A DNA stretch of 64,000 nucleotides from Agarilytica sp045430285 (GCA_045430285.1 JAILXV010000003.1:1-64000), one strand, 5' to 3'. Positions 46,115-55,757 are shown, numbered from the stretch's first letter. Program-made: numbers and translations. The notes: generated from the letters alone by a model not told the origin.

Positions 46115-47260
46115 ATGAAAATGCCAGCCAACTTAAAGCGCACACTCACATCCCTGGCATGTGCGCTCGCTATTACTGGATGCTCAGAAAAGACACCCAG
46201 CACTCACACAGGCGAAGTACAGTCGGACACAACGCGGCCAGCCACGCCCTTCGCTCAAATAGACGATGAGAAAGCCAGCCTCGTTTTCATTCAAGGTACG
46301 GAAGCGCTTAAAGCAACACGCGCAAGCGCCAAAACACTGACCGAGGCCATAAACCATTTTCTGTCCGCACCAACCGATGAACACTTAAAAAATGCTCAGA
46401 AGCATTGGACTAGCGCTACCATTGAATACCGCCGGTTCAGTTTTTTTCGTCATCTCGGCTTAGTAGAGCCTAGCTCCTTTGCCACGCTGAACCGACTTGA
46501 CTATCAAATATATGGCTACCCTATTCAACCAGGGTTTATTGATACATTCGGGCAATATAAATATTCGGGCCTTGTACACGATATTGGCTTCCCCATCACA
46601 GAAGAGAGCCTCGTCAACCAACACGGCCTGACCGACCTTGCTGACATCGTACTGGGCTTTTATGCCATTGAATTTTTGCTGTTTAATTCAGGGAAAGAGA
46701 GAAAAGCTTCCGACTTTACCCAAATCGTATCTATTAGCAAAACCCTAAAAGAAAGAGGTTTTGAAACGCTTGAAGAAATACCCAATAACAGAAGACGCAA
46801 ACTGTTGAACGAACAAGCGAAAATACTTAGCTCAGACCTAAAAAGCATTGAAAAATATTGGAGCGATCCCACCGGAGGATTTCAAAAAAAATGGCAAACG
46901 TTTAACCATCAAAAACGTATAGATACCATTTTGAGTGCACTAGTAAGTTCACTTACACAGGTCATGATTGAGATTGGGGAGTTAAACCAAGAAGCGGGGA
47001 CAAATACTCATGTATCTCCTGGCATTTACTCTGCGAACATCGATGACAAGAAAAAATTTATTCACTACGCAGTAGCGTCAATTAAAAGCGGGAATGCCTT
47101 ACTGGTATCAGACACCACGCAAGAAACGGAGGCTCTGCTAGATCAGGCTTTGAGCCTGACCAGCGGCAATATTCAACAAGAAGATAGTAGCGAGAAAGAA
47201 CTCTGGCGAACGGTCTTTGCATCGATCAAATCCGCCAGCGACCACTTAAACGATATTTAA
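46115..47260 (+). CDS. imelysin-like lipoprotein (EfeO/imelysin fold)
   Basis: A 381-residue putative outer-membrane-facing lipoprotein (signal ending LAITG-Cys23). The body is all-helical with the imelysin/M75 pattern: a repeat of helical segments and a motif corresponding to GxHxxE at residues 181-186. Here the motif reads GFYAIE, so the metal-binding His is replaced by Tyr183 while Glu186 is kept. Imelysin proteins are linked to iron uptake, often beside di-haem peroxidases; no such gene is next to this one. It follows the HAD gene by four bases. Confidence 0.8.
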   Translation: MKMPANLKRTLTSLACALAITGCSEKTPSTHTGEVQSDTTRPATPFAQIDDEKASLVFIQGTEALKATRASAKTLTEAINHFLSAPTDEHLKNAQKHWTSATIEYRRFSFFRHLGLVEPSSFATLNRLDYQIYGYPIQPGFIDTFGQYKYSGLVHDIGFPITEESLVNQHGLTDLADIVLGFYAIEFLLFNSGKERKASDFTQIVSISKTLKERGFETLEEIPNNRRRKLLNEQAKILSSDLKSIEKYWSDPTGGFQKKWQTFNHQKRIDTILSALVSSLTQVMIEIGELNQEAGTNTHVSPGIYSANIDDKKKFIHYAVASIKSGNALLVSDTTQETEALLDQALSLTSGNIQQEDSSEKELWRTVFASIKSASDHLNDI

Positions 47261-47289
47261 AAAATCGACAAAGCCAAACAAGCCAACGC

Positions 47290-47682
47290 TTACTCGTCTT
47301 CCTCGATATTTGCTCTATACGCATTTTCATCCATAGCGCCCTCAAGCTCTTCGACGTCACTTGGCTTCACCTTAAAGAACCAGCCATCATCGTACGGAGA
47401 ACCGTTCACTGTTTCGGGAGCATCTTCCAAGGCATCATTCACCTCAATCACTTCGCCAGAGATAGGAGAAAAAATATCTGAGGCGGCTTTTACCGATTCG
47501 ACTACACCGGCCTCTTCACCACAAGTAACCGTCGCGCCTACGTCAGGAGACTCAACATACACCACATCCCCCAGAGCCTCCTGAGCATGATCGGTGATGC
47601 CTACCGTAACGGTGCCATCGTCTTCTAATCGCGCCCATTCGTGGCTGGGCAAATACTTTAACTCTGATCGCAATTCACTCAT
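47290..47682 (-). CDS. gcvH: glycine cleavage system H protein
   Basis: A 130-residue lipoyl carrier shuttling the aminomethyl group between glycine cleavage enzymes. Lipoyl-lysine Lys65 lies in VVESVKAASDIFSPISGEV. The start at 47682 (MSELRSELKYLPSHEW) fits the family; an upstream extension in frame is a non-coding artefact overlapping gcvT's end. GGGG precedes it. It follows gcvT after 73 bases. Confidence 0.95.
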   Translation of the reverse strand: MSELRSELKYLPSHEWARLEDDGTVTVGITDHAQEALGDVVYVESPDVGATVTCGEEAGVVESVKAASDIFSPISGEVIEVNDALEDAPETVNGSPYDDGWFFKVKPSDVEELEGAMDENAYRANIEEDE

Positions 47683-47755
47683 CGCTATATCCCCAAGATG
47701 TAAATAGTAAAAATTATAAATCGATTTTCTGGATAAGGAAGTGTTCTCGCTTACA

Positions 47756-48847
47756 TCAAAACACTTTTTTTCCATGGCGCACAAAGCTTGGCGCAACCAC
47801 TTCCACAGACAAGCGCTTATTACGCACCTGTACGTCGCATGTCTCGCCAATATGCGCGGGTACCCGCGCCAAGGCGATGGAGTGCCCAAGGGTAGGAGAG
47901 AATGTACCGCTGGTCACAACGCCACGCGCCTCATCACCATCGACTATCACCTCCTGACCTGCACGAAGAACACCTTTTCCTTTGAGCACCAGGCCAACCA
48001 ACTTTTCTTTAACCCCTTCCTCTTTCGCCGCTTCTAACACTGAGCGGCCAATAAAATCACGGCCTTCTGGCTCCCAGGCAATCGTCCAGCCCATATTTGC
48101 CAGCAAGGGCGATATTTCATCATCCATTTCATGGCCGTATAAATTCATTCCGGCTTCTAAGCGCAAGGTATCCCGCGCACCCAAACCGCAAGCAGCAACA
48201 CCAGCATCCAACAACGCCTGCCAAAAAGCTTCCGCCTCGTTTTCAGGTAAAATCACTTCGTAGCCGTCTTCGCCGGTATATCCGGTGCGAGCAATAAACC
48301 AATTAGGCTTGCCGAGTGGCGTCGCATCGAGGCCCTGGAAGGGCTTTAAAGTTTGTACTTCTTCCACCTTCATCACACTATCCGCTTTTGCCCGCGCATT
48401 CGGTCCTTGGATAGCGATCATCGCAAACTCTGCACGCTCACTGATCTTCACTGAATAATTTTTGGCTTGAAGCTCCAACCAAGCAAGATCCTTATCCCGA
48501 GTGGCGCAGTTAACCACCAATCGATACCCGTCAGACCGAAGGTAGACGATCAAGTCATCAATAACGCCACCAGCGTTATTAAGCATGCCGCTGTATAGCG
48601 CCTTACCTTCGATCTTCAATCGTGCAACATCATTCGCGAGCAGATATTGTAGATATACCTTCGCATCATCACCGGTGATATCCACTACCGTCATGTGAGA
48701 TACGTCGAACATACCCGCATCATTGCGAACTGCGTGATGTTCCTCTATCTGAGACCCGTAATGCAAAGGCATTAGCCAGCCGCCAAAATCAACGAGCTTG
48801 CCGCCTAAGGCTTTATGAACAGATTTAAGTACCGTTTCTTGGAGCAT
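47756..48847 (-). CDS. gcvT: glycine cleavage system T protein (aminomethyltransferase)
   Basis: A 363-residue enzyme that releases ammonia and passes the methylene group to THF. MPLHYGSQIEEHHAVRNDAG near the N-terminus, the folate-binding GCT region (FDVSHMTVVDITG, ARTGYTGEDGYEV) and the C-terminal barrel (GVVTSGTFSPTLGHSIALA) are typical. The start at 48847 (MLQETVLKSVHKALGGK) fits the family N-terminus; ten extra codons upstream are possible. No gcvP lies after gcvH here and no glycine riboswitch was found upstream. Confidence 0.95.
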   Translation of the reverse strand: MLQETVLKSVHKALGGKLVDFGGWLMPLHYGSQIEEHHAVRNDAGMFDVSHMTVVDITGDDAKVYLQYLLANDVARLKIEGKALYSGMLNNAGGVIDDLIVYLRSDGYRLVVNCATRDKDLAWLELQAKNYSVKISERAEFAMIAIQGPNARAKADSVMKVEEVQTLKPFQGLDATPLGKPNWFIARTGYTGEDGYEVILPENEAEAFWQALLDAGVAACGLGARDTLRLEAGMNLYGHEMDDEISPLLANMGWTIAWEPEGRDFIGRSVLEAAKEEGVKEKLVGLVLKGKGVLRAGQEVIVDGDEARGVVTSGTFSPTLGHSIALARVPAHIGETCDVQVRNKRLSVEVVAPSFVRHGKKVF

Positions 48848-49017
48848 AAGCCACCCAGTGAAATTTTTGCTGCGCATTCTATTGCATTTGGAAGTCTGGA
48901 TACATGCAAAAGTTCGATATTATTTTGTTTGGGCATAGCCCCACCGGACATATACAATCACAGCCCAATCACCACACCGGCACACTAGCGGCGTAAAGAA
49001 AGCCCCAACAAATACTT

Positions 49018-50085
49018 ATGACGAACAAAGGCGCTCAATTCTCTTTCTCAGACGCTCTGCTCAGCTGGTTCGACGTTCATGGCCGTAAACAACTTCCCTG
49101 GCAACACCCCATTACGCCTTACCGCGTCTGGCTGTCAGAAGTCATGCTGCAACAGACACAGGTCGATACGGTCATTCCCTATTTTGAACGTTTTCTTGAA
49201 AGCTTTCCCACGGTTGAAGCCCTCGCTGAAGCGGATTTAGATAAAGTCCTTCACCTCTGGACGGGGCTCGGCTACTACGCGCGCGCCCGCAATCTACACA
49301 AATGCGCTTGTATCGTGGCGGATGAATATCAGGGAAACTTTCCTGACGACCCCGAACTGCTGATTGCGCTCCCAGGAATAGGGAAGTCCACCGCACATGC
49401 AATAACCAGCATCGCTTTCGGACAACCCACAGCGATTATGGACGGCAATGTTAAACGCGTTCTCGCGCGCTACCATCAAGTGGAAGGCTGGCCTGGCACG
49501 CCCAAAATTGAAAAACAGCTTTGGCAATTCGCTGACGAACATATGCCAGACCATAGGTGCGGCGATTACACACAAGCCATCATGGACCTTGGCGCCACGC
49601 TGTGTAAGCGCAGTAAACCAAACTGCAATGAATGCCCCATGAGCAAGCAATGTAAGGCGTATAAAAACGAACTTACCGCGGAATTGCCACACAAAAAACC
49701 TAAAAAAGCGATACCCACAAAAAGCACCACCATGCTTATTGCGCGGGACCCACAAGACCGACTCCTTATCAATCAACGGCCACCACAAGGCATCTGGGGC
49801 GGACTTTGGAGCTTTTTGGAATTCGATGATGCAACCGAAGCCCTTAAACATGGTCAATCAATCGGTGACGTCACACACAAAGAAAGCTGGTCATCTATTC
49901 GGCATGTTTTTAGCCACTATAAACTCGACATTCACCCTCTTGTCGTTCAAATAACACCCTCAGCATCAATCAATGAAAAACAGCAACAATGGGTTACACT
50001 GGAGGAGGCGCTAGCCCTTGGCTTATCTGCACCCGTAAAGCGCCTTATTGAAACACTTAAACAGCAATCCACATCACTGATATAA
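49018..50085 (+). CDS. mutY: A/G-specific adenine DNA glycosylase
   Basis: A 355-residue base-excision enzyme removing adenine opposite 8-oxoguanine. Catalytic Glu in SEVMLQQTQVDTVIPYF, helix-hairpin-helix LPGIGKSTAHAITS, catalytic Asp in IMDGNVKRVLARYH, the [4Fe-4S] cysteines in CKRSKPNCNECPMSKQC, and a C-terminal Nudix-like MutT domain from about residue 235 that recognises 8-oxoG. Normal length. Confidence 0.97.
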   Translation: MTNKGAQFSFSDALLSWFDVHGRKQLPWQHPITPYRVWLSEVMLQQTQVDTVIPYFERFLESFPTVEALAEADLDKVLHLWTGLGYYARARNLHKCACIVADEYQGNFPDDPELLIALPGIGKSTAHAITSIAFGQPTAIMDGNVKRVLARYHQVEGWPGTPKIEKQLWQFADEHMPDHRCGDYTQAIMDLGATLCKRSKPNCNECPMSKQCKAYKNELTAELPHKKPKKAIPTKSTTMLIARDPQDRLLINQRPPQGIWGGLWSFLEFDDATEALKHGQSIGDVTHKESWSSIRHVFSHYKLDIHPLVVQITPSASINEKQQQWVTLEEALALGLSAPVKRLIETLKQQSTSLI

Positions 50086-50097
50086 AACGGATCTCAC

Positions 50098-50373
50098 ATG
50101 ACGCGCACCGTGACGTGCCGAAAATTTGGCAAAGAACTTCCAGGCTTACCCTCCCCTCCCCTCCCCGGCCCCAAAGGCATGGAAATATATGAGCACGTAT
50201 CACAAGAGGCGTGGCAGCAATGGCTTCAGCACCAAACACGCCTAATCAACGAAAAACACCTCAACATGCTTGAACCGGAAGCACGCACATACCTAGCTGA
50301 TCAAATGAGCAAATTCCTATCCGGTGAAAACTACGATGCGGCAGAAGGTTACGTACCAGAGAGCGATAAATAA
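50098..50373 (+). CDS. yggX: Fe(II) trafficking/oxidative protection protein YggX
   Basis: A 91-residue YggX. MTRTVTCRKFGKELPGLPSPP at the N-terminus with the metal/thiol Cys, GKGMEIYEHVS-like helix and KFLSGENYDAAEGYVP at the C-terminus are diagnostic. It protects Fe-S enzymes from oxidation. The mutY-yggX order is conserved; the gap is 12 bases. Confidence 0.95.
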   Translation: MTRTVTCRKFGKELPGLPSPPLPGPKGMEIYEHVSQEAWQQWLQHQTRLINEKHLNMLEPEARTYLADQMSKFLSGENYDAAEGYVPESDK

Positions 50374-50462
50374 CCAACGCCAAAAACACGAGTCAAATTC
50401 CGGCTTGACGGAGCCGCCGCGAGCAGGTTTAATACGCGCCTCGTGAAATTCACACGACTGCT

Positions 50463-50538
50463 GCCCAGATAGCTCAGTCGGTAGAGCAGGGGATTGAAAA
50501 TCCCCGTGTCGGTGGTTCGATTCCGCCTCTGGGCACCA
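50463..50538 (+). tRNA. tRNA-Phe (GAA)
   Basis: A complete 76-base cloverleaf. Acceptor GCCCAGA pairs with TCTGGGC before an encoded ACCA end. Anticodon loop TTGAAAA has anticodon GAA (50496-50498) on a GGGGA/TCCCC stem. T-loop GTTCGATTC. A terminator follows after 8 bases. Confidence 0.97.
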
Positions 50539-50546
50539 CTATTCGA

Positions 50547-50576
50547 AAGCCCTGATAGCAATATCAGGGCTTTTTT
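50547..50576 (+). terminator. intrinsic terminator after tRNA-Phe
   Basis: AAGCCCTGATA, loop GCAA, TATCAGGGCTT, then a T run (50571-50576). Eleven-base-pair perfect stem. Confidence 0.92.
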
Positions 50577-50588
50577 GTTTATAGGCCG

Positions 50589-51019
50589 CAATTCACATGG
50601 CCTGGCAAGCGCCTTTTAACCAAACCCTCACTTTTCAGTCTTTACGCACACCCCCAAGAATCCCTGCGCATACATTCAAAATCACGCCAGCTTCTGGCTT
50701 ACTAAATACTGACACCCATTAAGAGAATGCGGAATAAAGCAGATAAAAAACGAGCTAACTCTAACTTGCACCAGAGCATGCAAAGATGAAAATGTTAAGT
50801 CAATCTGGAAAGAACAAACGAATACATATAATCATGTAATGTCTCAATTAATCAAAGCTAGATCACCAAGGAAAACGCGCCAAAAACGTTCTCTTTAATG
50901 CTAATCGCCTCCTTGCGGGGCACTGATACCAGTTAGTAATAAATTAACAAACCTTGATATTACAAGCCTGTTGAAATCAAGCGTAACGTGCTTGACCTCG
51001 ATACAAACCTTTAAACTCT
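50589..51019. other. 431-base region with no recognisable feature
   Basis: AT-rich non-coding stretch downstream of the tRNA terminator. I see no coding, structured or repeated sequence in it. Confidence 0.4.
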
Positions 51020-51436
51020 TTGCCGGCATCATTAACATTTCGAGGCAAATCAAAAAATAAAGTGCTCTCTTTTGGCGAAAAACGTCGTCACCTAAAACCG
51101 CATTCCCCCCAAAACACAAAAAGGGTAATTACCGTGAAAAAATCGAGCGAAGTTATGAAACGCTTTGTAATTATGGCCGACATAATACAAAGCAAGAGGC
51201 AACAAAATAACTCAAGATATATTTTAGGGAACATATTCGATTTAAGACTACAACTCGTCAATCTAATAAAAAATTCCGCTGAAGCAGCAGCATATAAAAT
51301 AATGCTGACACTGAAAGCCAAAACTCAGGGTTTCATAGACAGAGTACGCCTGCCAACCAGGGGATTCGGTGATATAAATGAACCAGGGAAAAGGAACTGT
51401 TTTACACCAAAATCTTTTAAAGAAAAAAGCACATAA
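51020..51436 (+). pseudogene. possible degraded SatD-like open frame
   Basis: A 138-codon frame of uncertain status. From codon 46 the sequence (MKRFVIMADIIQSKRQQNN) resembles the start of SatD-family proteins, including the ADII-S pattern. KIMLTLKAKTQGFID about 47 residues later could correspond to the family's TLGDEFQG segment, but it lacks the acidic residues and the frame ends early. The first 45 codons are basic and poorly conserved-looking. Composition is Lys/Arg/Asn-rich. Either a decayed gene remnant or a chance frame. Confidence 0.3.
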
Positions 51437-51488
51437 ACGCAACCACACCCGTACTCACAGAAAGTAACCGCTTACATTTTGATCCTAT

Positions 51489-51929
51489 TTATTTGAGGCT
51501 ATGGTTCTCCTTAACAATTCGATTGGCTGTGACCTGAAACTGCTCTCTAAAATACCCACTAAACTTTGGAGAGAAGCCCTGCTTATCTATCGCCAAATGC
51601 ATACATTTGACCCAGACATCACCAAGCTCAGACGTAATCTCAAAACGTTGGTGCGCATCAGTAATTTTTATACGACCGTATTTTTCTTTATATTTTTGAG
51701 GCCCGCCCAGCCAGCCGCACAAATAGCGACCTAGCTTTTCTTTCGATCTTGTTAAATCTTCAGGGTATAACGCCCGCAGCTCTTCCGCTTCTGGCAGCGT
51801 GTCGACAAGCAGGTAAAACGTCGCGACGAGCTTCTTTATGCCCCGTATGCCGCCAGCAGCTTGAAAGGAGGTGTCTTCAAAACCATATGGAAGCGCTTCT
51901 TGGACTCTTGTTTCTTCAGGATTCTTCAT
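51489..51929 (-). CDS. group II truncated hemoglobin, copy 1
   Basis: A 146-residue globin of the truncated group II (TrHbO/YjbI) family, which binds haem and reacts with oxygen, peroxide or nitric oxide. FYLL (B-helix), proximal His93 in DAHQRF, and the group II-specific Trp106 in DVWVKCM are present, with RYLCGWLGGPQKY between. ATG at 51929 is preferred over a TTG three codons earlier. It is a paralogue of the globin at 61440-61856. It stands alone, away from adhC. Confidence 0.88.
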   Translation of the reverse strand: MKNPEETRVQEALPYGFEDTSFQAAGGIRGIKKLVATFYLLVDTLPEAEELRALYPEDLTRSKEKLGRYLCGWLGGPQKYKEKYGRIKITDAHQRFEITSELGDVWVKCMHLAIDKQGFSPKFSGYFREQFQVTANRIVKENHSLK

Positions 51930-52166
51930 AAATATCAATAGTATGTGTAGAACAGCGGGCGCTCGAGCTCGTTAATATTTTGCCTGAGCGCACAAATATT
52001 AGCACAGTTACCTGCGCAGATCCGATCAGACAGAGTCTACTAGCATAAGATCAGTATGACGACAAAATTAAAAACCACATTACCCCAACACGCGTGTTTG
52101 TTGAGGGATAGATCACCAACACTATTGAGAGAGGGAGAGGGAGGAGTTATAACCTGAAATAATTGG

Positions 52167-53390
52167 CTAAGCAGTTAACGATAAAGCGAATGACACCTTA
52201 TAAGAAGAATCTTGATGATCTACCACAAGTTCACTTCCGTGCGCCTTTATGACTTCTCTCGCTATTTCCATTCCAAAACCAACAGATTTATAACGCGCAC
52301 TCTCTGTCGTATCATCCTGCTCACCACAAACAACGAAGTTTTCAATAGAAACAACCAGAGCGGACTGTTTTTCGGTGGCCGTAACTTTCACCACACTTTT
52401 GGGGGGAGAATACTTTACCGCATTGGCTAGCAAGTTAACGAGCGCCTGAGAAAGCAGGTGTTGATCAGCCAAGACCACGGACCCGTGGCAGACAATATTT
52501 ATTTTACTTTCATATAAATTTGCTAACTCCTCAAGCGACTCAAGCGAAAACGCCAGCACTTCATCCATATTAATTTCACTGAGTGTCGCTTCTAGCTTTC
52601 CAGTCCCTAAGGCCGAGACCTCTAAGACTGAATGAACAAACTCTATTGTGACTGACGACAAACGTTGAATTTTTTCCATTACCGACAGTATTCTCTCCGG
52701 CGTCGTATTCGGTTTTCTGACAAGTTTGGAGAGAGACTGTATTGCGCCTAAAGGATTACGTAAATCATGCGCAACAAAACCCACAAACTGCTTGAGTTTT
52801 CTATTTGCATTTTGAAGTTTACTTTCTCGATCACGCAGTACAATAAAATTCGCAATCGCTTTAGACATTAATACAATGAGTTCACGCTCATGCTCCGAAA
52901 AACCGTTTTTTCTTGGCGTCGCAGAAGTGAAATTAAGCGTTCCATACAATTCACCGTCCACTTCTATCGGTGAAGAAAGGTACGATTCTAATTTTAGATT
53001 CACATAAACGGGATGATCCTTCATGAACGGTAACGCCCCCACACGAGGGAACCCCAACACTTTTCGCCCGTTATATACTTCACGGCAATATGTACCCTCC
53101 AAAGGGTATTCATCTCCCCTTTGGATTGCATCAAGATGACTAACGACATCCACGACCGTGTAAATATCATCTTGAATCCGGCTGACTATCCCAGTTTCCA
53201 AATCAAATATTTTTCGACCTGCGGATAAATACGCCCGCACCAAATCATCAAACGTTTCATAACTTTCCGTCGTTAACGAAAACACCTCCTTCAAATTACT
53301 GAGCATGGCGGCTTGTTGCGATGCTATATTCGCCCCAGCATGCATATTGTAAAAAGTGGCATCATCAACAAAAGAAGGGTAATCGTGCAT
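52167..53390 (-). CDS. GAF domain sensor histidine kinase with degenerate catalytic box
   Basis: A 407-residue cytoplasmic kinase: N-terminal GAF domain (about 45-185), HisKA domain with phospho-His208 in FVAHDLRNPLGAIQ, and HATPase domain (N-box QALVNLLANAVKYSPP, about residue 315). The position expected for the G1 box DxGxG reads ENFVVCGE, without the motif; G2-like VGFGMEIAREV remains. Kinase activity may therefore be reduced or the domain may work as a sensor. No response regulator is adjacent. No transmembrane segment, so it senses an internal or diffusible signal. Confidence 0.83.
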   Translation of the reverse strand: MHDYPSFVDDATFYNMHAGANIASQQAAMLSNLKEVFSLTTESYETFDDLVRAYLSAGRKIFDLETGIVSRIQDDIYTVVDVVSHLDAIQRGDEYPLEGTYCREVYNGRKVLGFPRVGALPFMKDHPVYVNLKLESYLSSPIEVDGELYGTLNFTSATPRKNGFSEHERELIVLMSKAIANFIVLRDRESKLQNANRKLKQFVGFVAHDLRNPLGAIQSLSKLVRKPNTTPERILSVMEKIQRLSSVTIEFVHSVLEVSALGTGKLEATLSEINMDEVLAFSLESLEELANLYESKINIVCHGSVVLADQHLLSQALVNLLANAVKYSPPKSVVKVTATEKQSALVVSIENFVVCGEQDDTTESARYKSVGFGMEIAREVIKAHGSELVVDHQDSSYKVSFALSLTA

Positions 53391-53711
53391 AGCAGCAGGG
53401 GGTCTAAAAAAGATGAAAAGTTATTTTATTCAGGACGACAGTTTCAGTATAGAAGCTGAAACAAATAGGGATTATGCAATTTTCGACCTACAGCATAGGA
53501 TGCTTATACTGAAACAAAAAATGCGCGACATAAGCCATAGATATGCAGGCTAGGACTTAAGTCTAACGCACAACCAATGTAGTGTCGAAAAAATATACTA
53601 CACAATAAAAAACGCATACCTTTCTAATTTCTATTAAAAAATGTCATAAACAGATTTTACATTTTACCTTTGTCAAGACTGTACGCGGACTTTTACGGTG
53701 CTATACTTATT
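53391..53711. other. 321-base region upstream of 6S RNA
   Basis: Non-coding stretch containing the kinase gene's promoter and that of the 6S RNA. An extended -10 (TGC TATACT, 53699-53707) sits about four bases before the RNA; a well-spaced -35 was not found. In E. coli zapA lies here; no zapA was seen. Confidence 0.4.
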
Positions 53712-53883
53712 TCAACCTAAGGTGTTCGCCAGTTGGCTATATCCCTGAGCCGATAACCCTTACCCCGGAGGTGATCAAGTTGTGTTGTGTGCATGTCCGC
53801 TCGACGGAAAGCCTAATATGCAGCTGTCCCCTCCCTCTTGAACGTCACGGTTCAAGGTTATGTCAACAGCGACGCCTTGGGCA
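53712..53883 (+). ncRNA. ssrS: 6S RNA
   Basis: Regulator that binds sigma-70 RNA polymerase in stationary phase. Conserved landmarks are CCTGAGCCGATA (5' side of the bubble), GCATGTCCGCTCGACGGAAAGCCT, and CTTGAAC...GGTTCAAGG. The ends CCTAAGGTGT and ACGCCTTGGG pair to close the molecule. It lies directly upstream of fau, the usual position. A GGGCAA/TTGCCC hairpin (53879-53895) follows. Boundaries are estimated. Confidence 0.9.
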
Positions 53884-54004
53884 ATTAATTTGCCCTCTCT
53901 AGCTTTATATCTCGCAATTTCTCTTTACGTCTCTCACTCAAAAAATATAAATTAGGCTTGGGTATTTTACCCAACTTACTCTCCACTCACAGAGCACACA
54001 CATT

Positions 54005-54595
54005 TTGGACCGAAGTGAATTACGCAGTCTTGTTCGCGCAAAACGCCAAGCTTTAAGTGATGTGGCGCAGCATCAAGCATCACTCTCGTTATCTAAACGA
54101 CTGCAAAAGCTTCCATCATTCATCCAAGCAAAACGCGTCGCCTTTTATTTAGCTAACGATGGCGAAATATCTCCTGAACAGGCCTTAAAGTATTCACGCA
54201 GGAAAGGGCAATCCGTACTACTACCCTGCCTTACATCACGCAAATCTCTTGAATTTCGACGCTATGAAGGGCCGAACCATCTATCCAAAAATCGTTACGG
54301 AATTCCTGAGCCTTCCATCAGGTGCTCATCTGCATCACTAACCGATATCGACGTCATTCTTATGCCACTGGTTGCGTTTGATCGTTCGGGTAATAGACTG
54401 GGGATGGGAGGGGGATTTTATGACCGGACGCTCAGCAGAAGCCCCAAGCACGGCAACACTCACCCATTGCTCATTGGCCTTGCTCACCACTGCCAAGAAC
54501 TGCCTACGATAGCGACAGAAAGCTGGGACATTCCCTTACATTACATCGTTACAGATAAGCACACGATCAAGGTGCCCTGCGCCACAAAACCCTAG
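54005..54595 (+). CDS. fau: 5-formyltetrahydrofolate cyclo-ligase
   Basis: A 196-residue enzyme converting 5-formyl-THF to 5,10-methenyl-THF with ATP. The N-terminal LRSLVRAKRQAL, GGGFYDRTL (ATP/substrate loop) and PLLIGLAHHCQ motifs are typical of the MTHFS/YgfA family. A TTG start (54005) is the only reasonable one. Coupled in position to 6S RNA, as in E. coli where ygfA is processed with ssrS. Confidence 0.92.
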   Translation: MDRSELRSLVRAKRQALSDVAQHQASLSLSKRLQKLPSFIQAKRVAFYLANDGEISPEQALKYSRRKGQSVLLPCLTSRKSLEFRRYEGPNHLSKNRYGIPEPSIRCSSASLTDIDVILMPLVAFDRSGNRLGMGGGFYDRTLSRSPKHGNTHPLLIGLAHHCQELPTIATESWDIPLHYIVTDKHTIKVPCATKP

Positions 54596-54609
54596 CTCAC
54601 GGGTCTAGC

Positions 54610-55581
54610 TTAAGCGATGATCGTCAAAGCCTTGCGACACATCCTCTCGCTGTAACTATTGAGCTTCCAATGCCCTGGGCTCCAACCTTTTAAGAAGCGA
54701 TGAAAATCCGCCCAAGCAATTGGAAATACTGATCGCCACGAGGCTTCTAAAGCGTCAACGTCAACAGTGCAATTCAACTCGGCCAGCGCCAGCCGCAAAG
54801 CGTAAAAGTAATCATTCAGAATCCACGCCTCTTGAGATTCACATTCAAACTCGTCCAAACAACTGCCCATGAAATAGGCCAAGTCCTTCATACCGCAACC
54901 GCCACCCACATATTGGAAGTCCACTGCTGCCACCGATTCACCATCTTGACTGAAACAAAAATTTGCGACCTTCGCGTCCCCATGGACAAGAGTTTGTGGG
55001 ACTCCGTCTATCAGCGCTCGATCTAGGGCTGACGCCGCTTTTTTTAACGCAACATCAGTCAGCGCTTCTAACTCATCCGGCCTAGTATCGAGATGCCAGT
55101 ATGTGCCTTTTTGCCAAAGGCCCTCTGGATCAACGCCAAGAAACCGCGCATGAAATCTCGCCAGCCAGCTCACACAAGCTCGAATCTGTCGCTTACTTAG
55201 CGACTCAGCTCGCACGGGGAAACCACATGCATTAAGGTCTTCTAGCACCAACAGCGTGTCCTTTTCAGAGTTTTCTGAACCAATAAGTAGAGGCACCCTG
55301 CAAGAACTATCGCACCAGCTCCCGTACTGCTGGTAAAAACAGCGCTCAACCGTGTAAGAGTTTATCTTGCGCTGGTGAGACAAATCCGTTGCCCATCCCC
55401 TAGGATGAGCCACCTCATCCGGCAACCGGATATGCTTAACTACAACGGGTAAATGATTCCGTAATACCACCCGAGAGATTTCACCGTAACCACTCCAAAG
55501 TGATTGAATGGGCGTTACAGATACCACTTCTGAAGCCCCAGTAATCGAAAGAAGTGACGGGAAGAAATCTGAATGATTCAT
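54610..55581 (-). CDS. aminoglycoside phosphotransferase-like (EcKinase/DUF1679) protein
   Basis: A 323-residue kinase-fold protein of the APH/choline kinase/EcKinase-like type. The catalytic loop reads TLVHGDAKVANFCFS (Asp) and the Mg loop AVDFQYVGGGCGMKDLAYF. The N-terminal half has the VVVKHIRLP Lys motif that would bind ATP phosphates. Substrate unknown. Convergent with fau, 14 bases between stops. Confidence 0.82.
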   Translation of the reverse strand: MNHSDFFPSLLSITGASEVVSVTPIQSLWSGYGEISRVVLRNHLPVVVKHIRLPDEVAHPRGWATDLSHQRKINSYTVERCFYQQYGSWCDSSCRVPLLIGSENSEKDTLLVLEDLNACGFPVRAESLSKRQIRACVSWLARFHARFLGVDPEGLWQKGTYWHLDTRPDELEALTDVALKKAASALDRALIDGVPQTLVHGDAKVANFCFSQDGESVAAVDFQYVGGGCGMKDLAYFMGSCLDEFECESQEAWILNDYFYALRLALAELNCTVDVDALEASWRSVFPIAWADFHRFLKGWSPGHWKLNSYSERMCRKALTIIA

Positions 55582-55757
55582 AAATGATAAAGACGCAACT
55601 AGCGTAAATAGAAAACTAGAAACAGAAAGGAAAATTTATTTAAAAGAAGAATAACGTGAGAGCGTATACGAAGATAGGGATAAAAACAGTTTGAGCATTC
55701 GAAGAGAAACGCTCAATTTATGACCCTGCAGCAGACACGGCAAGGAAGCGGTCGAAA

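Noticed and set aside
48848..49017. Glycine riboswitch upstream of gcvT
   Set aside because: Looked for the paired aptamer landmarks on the minus strand; none found.
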